In this document: piece after piece, positions 32,682 through 41,529 of the stretch
Numbering within the stretch: position 1 is the first letter of the stretch
Layout of the letters: each line of letters opens with the position of its first letter
DNA from: Streptomyces roseolus
GTDB taxonomy: Bacteria > Actinomycetota > Actinomycetes > Streptomycetales > Streptomycetaceae
NCBI RefSeq assembly: GCF_014649855.1
Contig: NZ_BMTV01000013.1
Span: forward strand, 62,001-126,000
Length of the DNA: 64,000 nucleotides
Reading direction: 5' to 3'
Notes under the pieces: generated by a model
What the model was told of the DNA's origin: nothing
Database searches by the model: none
What the model saw: only the letters and a program-made list of their open reading frames with translations
Position numbers and translations under genes: made by a program

Positions 32682-33245
32682 ATGTCCGCACGTCCCCGGG
32701 CCCTCAGGGCCGCCTTCGCCCTCACCGCTTCCGTCGCGCTGGCCCTGGGGGCCGCCGCTCCGGCCGTCTCGGCCGGGCCCGTCGCCCCGGTGGCGGGCGG
32801 CGACCACGGGTTCCCGCATCCGGACCTGTACAAGACGTACGAGGCGACGAAGAAGTACCGGTCGGAGGAGAAGGCGATCGCCGACGGGTTCCGGCGCACC
32901 GACGTGTGCGTCGAGGACACCAGCGACGCGAGGCTCGGCGGGATGGGGTACCACTACGTGAACCCCGCCAACATCGGCTCCACCGAACCGGCGCGGCCCG
33001 CGGCCGTGATCTACGCGGAGGAGCACGGGAGCGGGAAGCGGGAGCTGGTCGCCCTGGAGTGGGTCGTGCCGGACACCGGGCAGCCGGTGCCGCGCGCCTT
33101 CGACCGGGACTTCGACGGGCCGGACCCGATCCCGGGGCTCGGGGAGGTCTACTCCCTGCACGCCTGGATCTACAAGAAGAACCCGGCCGGCGTCTTCGCC
33201 CCGTACAACCCCCGGGTGCACTGCGGCCCCTGCCCGGAGAAGTAG
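32682..33245 (+). CDS. Small secreted protein of unknown function
   Basis: 187 residues. Signal peptide about 1-31 (LRAAFALTASVALALGAAAPAVSA). The mature protein has conserved-looking pieces FPHPDLYKTYEATKKYRSEE, GMGYHYVNPANIGS, RPAAVIYAE, LVALEWVVPDTG, LHAWIYKKNPAGVFAPYNP and a closing VHCGPCPEK. Three cysteines are visible in the mature part (TDVCVED and the CGPC pair). It resembles small secreted actinobacterial proteins of unknown role; the NPANIG and LVALEW motifs recur in such families. The ATG at 32682 follows AGAGGAG. It is 230 bp after the FG-GAP gene and ends at a strong terminator. Confidence 0.88.
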   Translation: MSARPRALRAAFALTASVALALGAAAPAVSAGPVAPVAGGDHGFPHPDLYKTYEATKKYRSEEKAIADGFRRTDVCVEDTSDARLGGMGYHYVNPANIGSTEPARPAAVIYAEEHGSGKRELVALEWVVPDTGQPVPRAFDRDFDGPDPIPGLGEVYSLHAWIYKKNPAGVFAPYNPRVHCGPCPEK

Positions 33246-33258
33246 CGGGTACGCGGAA

Positions 33259-33286
33259 GGGCCCGGCTCGCCCCCGAGCCGGGCCC
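33259..33286. terminator. Strong bidirectional terminator hairpin
   Basis: A perfect 12-bp stem: GGGCCCGGCTCG at 33259-33270 and CGAGCCGGGCCC at 33275-33286, with a CCCC loop. It lies between the small secreted protein gene (plus) and the end of nuoN (minus), so it closes both transcripts. Confidence 0.85.
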
Positions 33287-33299
33287 CGTCCGTGTGGGG

Positions 33300-34949
33300 T
33301 CAGCGTACGAAGACGCTCGCCTGGCTCGCCAGGTCCAGGAAGTACTGCGGCGCGAGGCCGAGCACCAGGGTGACGGCCACGCCCGCCGCGATGGTGACGG
33401 TGGTCAGGGCCGAGGGCACGGCGACCGTGGGGCCGTCCGCCTTCGGCTCGCTGAAGAACATCAGCACGATCACCCGGATGTAGAAGAAGGCCGCCACCGC
33501 CGAGGCGATGACGCCGACCACGACGAGCGCGCCCGCGCCGCCCTCCGCCGCCGCCTTGAAGACCGCGAACTTGCCGGAGAACCCGGAGGTCAGCGGGATG
33601 CCGGCGAAGGCGAGCAGGAAGACCGCGAAGACGGCCGCGACCAGCGGCGAACGGCGGCCCAGTCCGGCCCACTTGGAGAGGTGGGTGGCCTCGCCGCCCG
33701 CGTCCCGCACCAGCGTGACGACGGCGAACGCGCCGATCGTCACGAAGGAGTAGGCGCCCAGGTAGAACAGGACCGACGAGATGCCGCTGGGCGTGGCCGC
33801 GATGACGCCCGCCAGCAGGAAGCCGGCGTGGGCGATCGAGGAGTAGGCCAGCAGGCGCTTGATGTCCGTCTGGGTGATGGCGACGACCGCGCCGCCCAGC
33901 ATCGTGACGATCGCGACGCCCCACATGACCGGGCGCCAGTCCCAGGTGAGGCCGGGAAGGACGACGTACAGCAGCCGGAGCAGCGCGCCGAAGGCGGCGA
34001 CCTTGGTGGCGGCGGCCATGAAGCCGGTCACCGGGGTCGGGGCGCCCTGGTAGACGTCCGGGGTCCACATGTGGAAGGGGACGGCGCCGACCTTGAACAG
34101 CAGGCCCATGAGGAGCAGGGCGAAGCCGATCAGGAGGAGGACGTCGTTGCCCATGGTGCCGGCGAGCGCCGGGTTCACCGAGGTGACCGCGCCGTCGACG
34201 ACGTCCGCGATCGTGGCGTACGAGACGGAGCCCGCGTAGCCGTAGAGCAGGGCGATCCCGAAGAGCAGGAAGGCCGAGGAGAAGGCGCCGAGCAGGAAGT
34301 ACTTGACGGCCGCCTCCTGCGACATCAGCCGCTTGCGGCGGGCTACGGCGCAGAGCAGGTACAGCGGGAGGGAGAAGACCTCCAGGGCGATGAAGAGGGT
34401 CAGGAGGTCGTTGGCGGCCGGGAAGACCAGCATGCCGGCGATCGCGAAGAGCGCGAGCGGGAAGACCTCGGTGGTGGTGAAGCCCGCCTTGACGGCGGCC
34501 TTCTCGTGGTCGCCGCCGGGGACGGCGGCCGCCTCGGCGGCGAAGGAGTCGACCTTGTGGCCGTGGTCGGCCGGGTCGAGCCTGCGCTCGGCGAAGGTGA
34601 GGATCGCGACGATCGAGGCGAGGAGAATGGTGCCCTGCAGGAAGAGGGCGGGGCCGTCGACGGCGATGGCGCCCATGGCCGCGATGCCGGCCCTGGTGGT
34701 GCCGTAGCCTCCGGCCGCGAGGCCGACGACCGCGGCGAACGCGGCGGCGAGGGCCAGGACCGACAGGAAGACCTGGGCGAGGTAGCGGCCCTTGCGGGGC
34801 ACGAAGGCCTCGGCGAGGATCCCGAGGACGGCCGCGCCGACCACGATCAGGACCGGGGCGAGCTGGGTGTACTCGATCTTCGGTGCCGGGATCTTGTTCA
34901 GCGGCTCGGCAGCCGTCGTCCACAGGTTGTGGACAGCGAGGGCGTTCAC
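33300..34949 (-). CDS. nuoN: NADH-quinone oxidoreductase subunit N
   Basis: 549 residues, an antiporter-like membrane subunit of complex I that contributes to proton pumping. About 14 membrane helices are visible. Typical NuoN segments: KYFLLGAFSSAFLLFGIALL, GLLFKVGAVPFHMWTPDVYQ with conserved Lys and His, and TDIKRLLAYSSIAHAGFLL. The GTG start at 34949 overlaps the nuoM stop (GTGA). Last gene of the operon, ending at the terminator 33259-33286. A far longer reading frame through nuoM in this frame is a high-GC artefact. Confidence 0.96.
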   Translation of the reverse strand: MNALAVHNLWTTAAEPLNKIPAPKIEYTQLAPVLIVVGAAVLGILAEAFVPRKGRYLAQVFLSVLALAAAFAAVVGLAAGGYGTTRAGIAAMGAIAVDGPALFLQGTILLASIVAILTFAERRLDPADHGHKVDSFAAEAAAVPGGDHEKAAVKAGFTTTEVFPLALFAIAGMLVFPAANDLLTLFIALEVFSLPLYLLCAVARRKRLMSQEAAVKYFLLGAFSSAFLLFGIALLYGYAGSVSYATIADVVDGAVTSVNPALAGTMGNDVLLLIGFALLLMGLLFKVGAVPFHMWTPDVYQGAPTPVTGFMAAATKVAAFGALLRLLYVVLPGLTWDWRPVMWGVAIVTMLGGAVVAITQTDIKRLLAYSSIAHAGFLLAGVIAATPSGISSVLFYLGAYSFVTIGAFAVVTLVRDAGGEATHLSKWAGLGRRSPLVAAVFAVFLLAFAGIPLTSGFSGKFAVFKAAAEGGAGALVVVGVIASAVAAFFYIRVIVLMFFSEPKADGPTVAVPSALTTVTIAAGVAVTLVLGLAPQYFLDLASQASVFVR

Positions 34950-36532
34950 TTGGCCGCCTCCACGGTCTGGACGGGGACTTCGGGCTGGGGGTCGGTCCGC
35001 TGCACGTCCGACATGGTGTGCCGGACCGCCGGGTTCACGACGTCCGTCAGCGGCTTCGGGAAGACGCCGAGGAAGAGCAGCAGGGCGATCAGCGGGGTGA
35101 CGACGGCGAGCTCGCGCGGCCGCAGGTCGGGCATCGACCGCACCTCCTCCTTCACCGGGCCCGTCATCGTCCGCTGGTAGAGGACGAGGACGTACAGCGC
35201 GGCGAGGACGATGCCGGTGGTGGCGACGATCCCGGCCACCGGGTAGCGGGCGAAGGTGCCGACCAGGACCAGGAACTCGCTGACGAACGGGGCGAGTCCG
35301 GGCAGCGACAGGGTCGCGAGGCCGCCGATCAGGAAGGTGCCGGCGAGGACCGGGGCGACCTTCTGGACACCGCCGTAGTCGGCGATGAGCCGCGAGCCGC
35401 GCCGGGAGATCAGGAAGCCGGCGACGAGCATCAGGGCGGCGGTCGAGATGCCGTGGTTGACCATGTAGAGCGTGGCGCCCGACTGGCCCTGGCTGGTCAT
35501 CGCGAAGATGCCCAGGATGATGAAGCCGAAGTGGGAGATCGACGCGTAGGCGACGAGCCGCTTGATGTCCCGCTGGCCGACCGCGACCAGCGCCCCGTAC
35601 ACGATGCTGATCAGGGCGAGGACGACGATCGCGGGCGTCGCCCACTTCGACGCCTCGGGGAAGAGGCCGAGGCAGAAGCGGAGCATCGCGAAGGTGCCGA
35701 CCTTGTCGACGACCGCGGTGATGAGGACGGCGACCGGGGCGGTCGCCTCCCCCATCGCGTTCGGCAGCCAGGTGTGCAGCGGCCACAGCGGCGCCTTCAC
35801 CGCGAAGGCGAAGAAGAAGCCGAGGAACAGCCACTTCTCTGTGGAGGACGCCATCTCCAGCGAGCCGTTCGCCCGCGCCTCGGCGATCTCCGTGAGCGAG
35901 AAGTTCCCCGCGACCACGTACAGGCCGATGACCGCGGCCAGCATGATCAGGCCGCCGACCAGGTTGTACAGCAGGAACTTGACCGCCGCGTACGAGCGCT
36001 GCGCCGCCGCGTTCTCGTCGGTGCCGCTGTGCGCGCGGTCGCCGAAGCCGCCGATGAGGAAGTACATCGGGATGAGCATGGCTTCGAAGAGGATGTAGAA
36101 GAGGAAGACGTCGGTGGCCTCGAAGGAGAGGATCACCATCGCCTCGACCATGAGGATCAGGGCGAAGAAGCCCTGGGTCGGGCGCCACCGCTTGGACTGC
36201 GTCTCCAGGGGGTCGGCGTCGTGCCAGCCCGCCAGGATGACGAACGGGATGAGCAGCGCGGTCAGGGCGATGAGCGCCACCCCGATGCCGTCGACGCCGA
36301 GCTCGTACCGCACCCCGAAGTCCTTGATCCAGGAGTGGGATTCGGTGAGCTGGTAGCGGTCGCCGCCGGGTTCGAAGCGGGCGAAGACGATCCCGGCCAG
36401 CACCAGCGTGACCAGCGAGACGAGCAGCGCCAGCCACTTGGCGGCGGTGCGGCGGGCGGCGGGCACGGCGGCGGTGAGGATCGCACCGACCGCCGGCACC
36501 GCTGCCGTCGCCGTCAGGAGCGGGAAGGACAT
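34946..36532 (-). CDS. nuoM: NADH-quinone oxidoreductase subunit M
   Basis: 528 residues, antiporter-like proton-pumping subunit. Recognisable NuoM pieces: MVEAMVILSFEATDVFLFYI (with the key Glu), LFEAMLIPMYFLIGGFG, AVKAPLWPLHTWLPNAMGEA (Lys and His of the half-channel) and RDIKRLVAYASISHFGFIIL. The ATG at 36532 follows the nuoL stop's neighbourhood by 5 bp. Its own TGA overlaps the nuoN GTG. The C-terminus after the last helix is a short Pro/Glu/Val-rich tail. Confidence 0.97.
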   Translation of the reverse strand: MSFPLLTATAAVPAVGAILTAAVPAARRTAAKWLALLVSLVTLVLAGIVFARFEPGGDRYQLTESHSWIKDFGVRYELGVDGIGVALIALTALLIPFVILAGWHDADPLETQSKRWRPTQGFFALILMVEAMVILSFEATDVFLFYILFEAMLIPMYFLIGGFGDRAHSGTDENAAAQRSYAAVKFLLYNLVGGLIMLAAVIGLYVVAGNFSLTEIAEARANGSLEMASSTEKWLFLGFFFAFAVKAPLWPLHTWLPNAMGEATAPVAVLITAVVDKVGTFAMLRFCLGLFPEASKWATPAIVVLALISIVYGALVAVGQRDIKRLVAYASISHFGFIILGIFAMTSQGQSGATLYMVNHGISTAALMLVAGFLISRRGSRLIADYGGVQKVAPVLAGTFLIGGLATLSLPGLAPFVSEFLVLVGTFARYPVAGIVATTGIVLAALYVLVLYQRTMTGPVKEEVRSMPDLRPRELAVVTPLIALLLFLGVFPKPLTDVVNPAVRHTMSDVQRTDPQPEVPVQTVEAAK

Positions 36533-36537
36533 GGGAG

Positions 36538-38433
36538 TTACACCGCCCTCATCAGCAGGGTCGCGGCGATGAGGACCGCCGTACCGCCGAACATGGAGAC
36601 CGCGTACGAGCGGACGTGGCCGTTCTGGAGCTTGCGCAGCCGGCCGGAGAGCCCGCCGACGCCCGCCGCCGTGCCGTTGACGACGCCGTCCACCAGGCTG
36701 TGGTCGACGTAGACCAGCGAGCGGGTGAGGTGGGTGCCGCCGGTGACGAAGACGGCGTGGTTGAAGTCGTCCTGGAGCAGGTCGCGGCGGGCGGCCCGGG
36801 TGAGCAGCGAGCCGCGCGGCGCGACGACCGGAACCGGGCGGCGCCCGTACTGGAGGTACGCGAGGCCGACGCCGATCACCATGACGGCGACGGTGGCCGA
36901 GGTGACGGCCATGGCGCTGATCGGCGGGTGGCCGTGCTCGTAGTCGGTGACGGGCTTCAGCCAGTTCACGAACCGGTCGCCGATGCCGAAGATCCCGCCC
37001 GCGAAGACCGAGCCGAAGGCCAGCAGGATCATGGGGACCGTCATGGACTTCGGGGACTCGTGCGGGTGCGGCTCGTGGCCGTGCTCGTCCGGCTGCCAGC
37101 GCTTCTCGCCGAAGAAGGTCATCAGCATCACGCGCGTCATGTAGTACGCGGTGATGGCGGCGCCGAGCAGGGTGACCGCGCCGAGGATCCAGCCCTCGGT
37201 GCCGCCCTTGGCGAAGGCCGCCTCGATGATCTTGTCCTTGGAGAAGAAGCCGGACAGGCCCGGGAAGCCGATGATGGCGAGGTAGCCGAGGCCGAAGGTG
37301 GCGAAGGTGACCGGCATGTACTTCCTGAGGCCGCCGTACTTCCGCATGTCGACCTCGTCGTTCATGCCGTGCATGACCGAACCGGCGCCGAGGAACAGGC
37401 CGGCCTTGAAGAAGCCGTGCGTCACCAGGTGCATGATCGCGAAGACGTAGCCGATCGGGCCGAGTCCGGCCGCGAGGATCATGTATCCGATCTGCGACAT
37501 CGTGGATCCGGCGAGGGCCTTCTTGATGTCGTCCTTCGCGCAACCGACGATCGCACCGAAGAGCAGCGTGACCGCGCCGACGATGGTGACGACGAGCTGC
37601 GCGTCCGGGGCCGCGTTGAAGATGTCGGCGGAGCGGACGATCAGGTAGACGCCGGCGGTGACCATGGTGGCCGCGTGGATGAGGGCCGAGACCGGGGTCG
37701 GGCCCTCCATCGCGTCCCCGAGCCAGGACTGCAGCGGCACCTGGGCCGACTTGCCGCAGGCCGCGAGGAGCAGCATCAGGCCGATCGCGGTCAGCGTGCC
37801 CTCGCCGGTCTCCCCCGCCGACTCCAGGACGGGGCCGAAGGCGAAGGTGCCGAAGGTGGTGAACATCAGCATGATCGCGATCGACAGGCCGATGTCGCCG
37901 ACCCGGTTGACCAGGAAGGCCTTCTTCGCGGCGGTCGCCGCGCTGGGCTTGTGCTGCCAGAAGCCGATCAGGAGGTACGAGGCGAGGCCGACGCCCTCCC
38001 AGCCGAAGTACAGCAGCAGGTAGTTGTCCGCCAGGACGAGCAGCAGCATCGCGGCGACGAACAGGTTCAGGTAGCCGAAGAAGCGGCGGCGCCGCTCGTC
38101 GTGCTCCATGTACCCGATCGAGTACACGTGGATGAGCGTGCCCACGCCGGTGATCAGCAGGACGAAGGTCATCGACAGCTGGTCGAGCTGGAAGGCGATG
38201 TCCGCCTGGAAGCCCTCGACGGGGATCCAGGAGAACAGGTGCTGGTGCATCGCCCGGTCGTCGGCGGCCTTGCCGAGCATGTCGGCGAAGAGCGCGAGGC
38301 CGATGACGAAGGAGACGGCCGCGAGGAGCGTGCCGAGCCAGTGCCCGGCCCTGTCGAGCCGGCGCCCGCCGCACAGCAGGACCGCCGCGCCGAGCAGAGG
38401 TGCCCCGATGAGGAGCGCAATGAGATTTTCCAC
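36538..38433 (-). CDS. nuoL: NADH-quinone oxidoreductase subunit L
   Basis: 631 residues, the largest antiporter-like subunit, with the long lateral helix and transmembrane anchor at the C-terminus. Typical segments: GWEGVGLASYLLIGFWQHKP, QVPLQSWLGDAMEGPTPVSA, HAATMVTAGVYLIVRSADIF, DDIKKALAGSTMSQIGYMIL and TAYYMTRVMLMTFFGEKRW. A His/Glu/Pro-rich loop (DEHGHEPHPHESPKS) before the C-terminal helices is typical of actinobacterial NuoL. GTG start. It begins 10 bp after the nuoK stop. Confidence 0.97.
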   Translation of the reverse strand: MENLIALLIGAPLLGAAVLLCGGRRLDRAGHWLGTLLAAVSFVIGLALFADMLGKAADDRAMHQHLFSWIPVEGFQADIAFQLDQLSMTFVLLITGVGTLIHVYSIGYMEHDERRRRFFGYLNLFVAAMLLLVLADNYLLLYFGWEGVGLASYLLIGFWQHKPSAATAAKKAFLVNRVGDIGLSIAIMLMFTTFGTFAFGPVLESAGETGEGTLTAIGLMLLLAACGKSAQVPLQSWLGDAMEGPTPVSALIHAATMVTAGVYLIVRSADIFNAAPDAQLVVTIVGAVTLLFGAIVGCAKDDIKKALAGSTMSQIGYMILAAGLGPIGYVFAIMHLVTHGFFKAGLFLGAGSVMHGMNDEVDMRKYGGLRKYMPVTFATFGLGYLAIIGFPGLSGFFSKDKIIEAAFAKGGTEGWILGAVTLLGAAITAYYMTRVMLMTFFGEKRWQPDEHGHEPHPHESPKSMTVPMILLAFGSVFAGGIFGIGDRFVNWLKPVTDYEHGHPPISAMAVTSATVAVMVIGVGLAYLQYGRRPVPVVAPRGSLLTRAARRDLLQDDFNHAVFVTGGTHLTRSLVYVDHSLVDGVVNGTAAGVGGLSGRLRKLQNGHVRSYAVSMFGGTAVLIAATLLMRAV

Positions 38434-38443
38434 GGTCAGCCCC

Positions 38444-38743
38444 TCACAGCTTCATCAGGCTGGCGTCGTCGACCGAGGCCGAGTGGCGGGATCGGAAGAC
38501 GGACACGATGATCGCGAGCCCGACGACGACCTCCGCGGCGGCCACGACCATCGTGAAGAAGGCGATGATCTGGCCGTCGAGGTTGCCGTGCATGCGGGAG
38601 AAGGTGACGAACGCGAGGTTGCAGGCGTTGAGCATCAGCTCCACGCACATGAAGACCACGATCGCGTTCCGCCGGATCAGCACCCCGACCGCGCCGATGG
38701 TGAACAACAGGGCGGCGAGGTACAGGTAGTTGACGGGGTTCAC
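38444..38743 (-). CDS. nuoK: NADH-quinone oxidoreductase subunit K
   Basis: 99 residues, three membrane helices. The conserved acidic residues are seen in VVFMCVELMLNACNLAFVTF and in the third helix VVAAAEVVVGLAIIVSVFR. The GTG at 38743 overlaps the nuoJ stop (GTGA), indicating coupled translation. Normal length for the family. Confidence 0.96.
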   Translation of the reverse strand: MNPVNYLYLAALLFTIGAVGVLIRRNAIVVFMCVELMLNACNLAFVTFSRMHGNLDGQIIAFFTMVVAAAEVVVGLAIIVSVFRSRHSASVDDASLMKL

Positions 38744-39564
38744 CGTCCGGCCTCCTCTTCTTCCCGGTCGCGGCCGAGCCGCTCCGCGGAGCGCTGCTCC
38801 AGGGCCTTGAGGTCTGCGAGCGCCTCCGTCGACACGTCCCGCACCTGGCCCCGCTTGCGCAGGGTCGAGATGACGGTGAGCTCGGACGGGGTGCCGTCGG
38901 GCAGCAGGCCCGCGATGTCCACCGCGTTGTGCCGGGCGTAGACGCCGGGGGCGGGCAGCGGCGGCAGGTGCTTGCCCTCGCGCACGCGCTGCTCGGCCAG
39001 CTCGCGCTGGGTCCTGGCCCGCTCGGTGCGCTCCCGGTGGGTGAGGAGCATCGCGCCGACGGAGGCGGTGATCAGCAGGGCGCCGGTGATCTCGAAGGCG
39101 AAGACGTACTTGGTGAAGATGAGGGCCGCGAGGCCCTCCACGTTCCCCCCGTGGGCGGCGTTGGCCGCGCCGAGGCCGGCGAACTCGGTCAGCGCCGCGT
39201 TCCCGATCCCGGCGAAGAGCAGGACGCCGAAGCCGAGGCCACAGGCGGCGGCCCACCAGCGCTGGCCCTTGATGGTCTCCTTCAGCGAGTCCGCGGCCGT
39301 GACGCCGACCAGCATGACGACGAAGAGGAAGAGCATCATGATCGCGCCGGTGTAGACGACGATCTGCACGATGCCGAGGAAGTACGCGCCGTTGGCCAGG
39401 TAGAAGACCGCGAGGACGATCATCGTGCCGGCCAGGCAGAGCGCCGAGTGCACGGCCTTCCTCATGAGGATGGTGCACAGGGCGCCGACGACGGCGACGG
39501 TGCCGAGCACCCAGAACTGGAACGCCTCGCCGGTGGAGGTGGCGTAGGCGGCGAGCGCGCTCAT
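38740..39564 (-). CDS. nuoJ: NADH-quinone oxidoreductase subunit J
   Basis: 274 residues, five membrane helices in the first 175 residues (GTVAVVGALCTILMRKAVHS, IVQIVVYTGAIMMLFLFVVM with the pi-bulge helix, EITGALLITASVGAMLL). A cytoplasmic tail of about 100 charged residues follows; such extended tails are common in actinobacterial NuoJ. The ATG at 39564 overlaps the nuoI stop (ATGA). Confidence 0.96.
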   Translation of the reverse strand: MSALAAYATSTGEAFQFWVLGTVAVVGALCTILMRKAVHSALCLAGTMIVLAVFYLANGAYFLGIVQIVVYTGAIMMLFLFVVMLVGVTAADSLKETIKGQRWWAAACGLGFGVLLFAGIGNAALTEFAGLGAANAAHGGNVEGLAALIFTKYVFAFEITGALLITASVGAMLLTHRERTERARTQRELAEQRVREGKHLPPLPAPGVYARHNAVDIAGLLPDGTPSELTVISTLRKRGQVRDVSTEALADLKALEQRSAERLGRDREEEEAGR

Positions 39565-40178
39565 CGGCCGACCACCTTCCCCGACGCGGGCTCGTTCTCG
39601 CCGGTGGTCGACGCGGCCTCCTGCGGTTCCTCGCCCTTGGACACGGCGACCTGGCGCTCGGTCCCGGGCGCGGCCTCGGTGACCAGGCCCCGGTAGTAGT
39701 CCTGCTCGGTCATGCCGGGGAAGATCGCGTGCGGGGTGTCGACCATCTGCTCGTCGAGGCCCGCGAGGAGCTGCTCCTTGGTGTAGATCAGGTTCTCGCG
39801 GGAGGAGTCGGCCAGTTCGAACTCGTTGGTCATCGTCAGCGCGCGCGTCGGGCACGCCTCGATGCACAGCCCGCACAGGATGCAGCGGGCGTAGTTGATC
39901 TGGTAGACGCGGCCGTACCGCTCGCCGGGCGAGTAGCGCTCCTCGTCCGTGTTGTCCGCGCCCTCCACGTAGATGGCGTCGGCGGGGCAGGCCCAGGCGC
40001 ACAGCTCGCAGCCGACGCACTTCTCCAGGCCGTCCGGGTGACGGTTGAGCTGGTGCCGGCCGTGGAAGCGGGGCGCCGTCGTCTTCTTCTGCTCGGGGTA
40101 CTGCTCGGTCAGCCGCTTCTTGAACATGGCCTTGAAGGTCACGCCGAAGCCGGCCACCGGATTCTGGAAGTCAGACAC
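39561..40178 (-). CDS. nuoI: NADH-quinone oxidoreductase subunit I
   Basis: 205 residues, the peripheral-arm subunit carrying two [4Fe-4S] clusters (N6a, N6b). Both ferredoxin motifs are intact: CVGCELCAWACP (about residue 49) and CILCGLCIEACP (about residue 91). An amphipathic N-terminus (GFGVTFKAMFKKRLTEQYPE) docks to the membrane. The GTG at 40178 is preferred because GGGGGACGG precedes it; it overlaps the nuoH end by 8 bp. The C-terminal 40 residues are acidic and variable. Confidence 0.96.
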   Translation of the reverse strand: MSDFQNPVAGFGVTFKAMFKKRLTEQYPEQKKTTAPRFHGRHQLNRHPDGLEKCVGCELCAWACPADAIYVEGADNTDEERYSPGERYGRVYQINYARCILCGLCIEACPTRALTMTNEFELADSSRENLIYTKEQLLAGLDEQMVDTPHAIFPGMTEQDYYRGLVTEAAPGTERQVAVSKGEEPQEAASTTGENEPASGKVVGR

Positions 40179-41529
40179 GATCCGTCCCCCTTTCGTCACT
40201 CTCGGTAGCAGTATCGGGGCCACCACTGACAACGAGGTCCCGCTCGTGGCGGGGCCTGCGCCGGGGCACGGGCGGCAGGGTCTGTCCTGGCTTGGGCGGT
40301 ACGGGGAACCCGCCGGCCATCGGGTCGAAGGCCGGCTGCTCGGCCGTGCCCGCCGCCTCCTCCCTCTTCCGGTCGCGGAAGAGGTCGGCGACGAAGGAGA
40401 GGAGCAGCACCACGAGGACGGCACCGGCCACGTACAGCACGATGTTGGTGAAGGCGATGTTCTCGTTGCGCAGCGCCCGGACGGTGGCGACCAGCATCAG
40501 CCAGACCACGGAGACCGGGATGAGCACCTTCCAGCCGAGCTTCATCAGCTGGTCGTAGCGGACGCGGGGCAGGGTGCCGCGGAGCCAGATGAAGAAGAAG
40601 AGCAGCAGCTGCACCTTGAGGACGAACCAGAGCATCGGCCACCAGCCGTGGTTGGCGCCCTCCCAGAAGGTGCTGATCGGGTACGGGGCCCGCCAGCCGC
40701 CGAGGAAGAGGGTCACCGACACGGCGGAGACCGTCACCATGTTCACGTACTCGGCGAGCATGAACATCGCGAACTTGATGGACGAGTACTCGGTGTTGAA
40801 GCCGCCGACGAGGTCGCCCTCGGACTCCGGCATGTCGAAGGGGGCGCGGTTGGTCTCGCCGACCATCGTCACGATGTAGATGAGGAACGACACCGGCAGC
40901 AGGATGACGAACCAGCGGTCCTGCTGGGCCTCGACGATCGCCGAGGTCGACATGGAGCCGGAGTAGAGGAAGACGGAGGCGAACGCGGCGCCCATGGCGA
41001 TCTCGTACGAGATCATCTGCGCGCAGGAGCGGAGGCCGCCGAGGAGCGGGTACGTCGAGCCCGACGACCAGCCGGCGAGGACGATGCCGTAGATGCCGAC
41101 GGAGGCGACCGCGAGGATGTACAGCATCGCGATCGGCAGGTCGGTGAGCTGCATCGTGGTGCGCTGGCCGAGGATCGACACCTCGTTGCCGGCCGGCCCG
41201 AAGGGGATCACGGCGATCGCCATGAAGGCGGGGATGGCGGCGACGATCGGGGCGAGGACGTAGACGACCTTGTCGGCCCGCTTGACGATCACGTCCTCCT
41301 TCAGCATCAGCTTGATGCCGTCCGCGAGGGACTGGAGGAGGCCCCAGGGGCCGTGCCGGTTGGGGCCGATGCGCAGCTGCATCCAGGCGACGACCTTGCG
41401 CTCCCACACGATGGAGAAGAGCACGGTCACCATCAGGAACGCGAAGCAGAAGACGGCCTTGATCGCGACGAGCCACCAGGGGTCCGTCCCGAACATGGAC
41501 AGGTCCTCCGCGGCGAGGAGGGTGTTCAC
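40171..41529 (-). CDS. nuoH: NADH-quinone oxidoreductase subunit H
   Basis: 452 residues, the membrane subunit that forms much of the quinone chamber. Signature segments: AWMQLRIGPNRHGPWGLLQS, DGIKLMLKED, GGLRSCAQMISYEIAMG, TNRAPFDMPESEGDLVGGFN and EYSSIKFAMFMLAEY. Eight helices are visible. A Pro/Arg-rich C-terminal extension of about 50 residues is typical of streptomycete NuoH. The GTG at 41529 overlaps the nuoG stop. Confidence 0.96.
   Translation of the reverse strand: MNTLLAAEDLSMFGTDPWWLVAIKAVFCFAFLMVTVLFSIVWERKVVAWMQLRIGPNRHGPWGLLQSLADGIKLMLKEDVIVKRADKVVYVLAPIVAAIPAFMAIAVIPFGPAGNEVSILGQRTTMQLTDLPIAMLYILAVASVGIYGIVLAGWSSGSTYPLLGGLRSCAQMISYEIAMGAAFASVFLYSGSMSTSAIVEAQQDRWFVILLPVSFLIYIVTMVGETNRAPFDMPESEGDLVGGFNTEYSSIKFAMFMLAEYVNMVTVSAVSVTLFLGGWRAPYPISTFWEGANHGWWPMLWFVLKVQLLLFFFIWLRGTLPRVRYDQLMKLGWKVLIPVSVVWLMLVATVRALRNENIAFTNIVLYVAGAVLVVLLLSFVADLFRDRKREEAAGTAEQPAFDPMAGGFPVPPKPGQTLPPVPRRRPRHERDLVVSGGPDTATESDERGTDRV

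Noticed and set aside
33300..36437. A single 1,045-residue frame covering nuoN and part of nuoM
   Set aside because: Only the last 549 residues are NuoN-like. The rest is out of frame with nuoM, and the GTG at 34949 overlaps the nuoM stop as expected.
34946..38374. A 1,142-residue frame covering nuoM and part of nuoL
   Set aside because: The first 600 or so residues are Arg/Pro/Gly-rich frame-shadow. The true nuoM begins at 36532.
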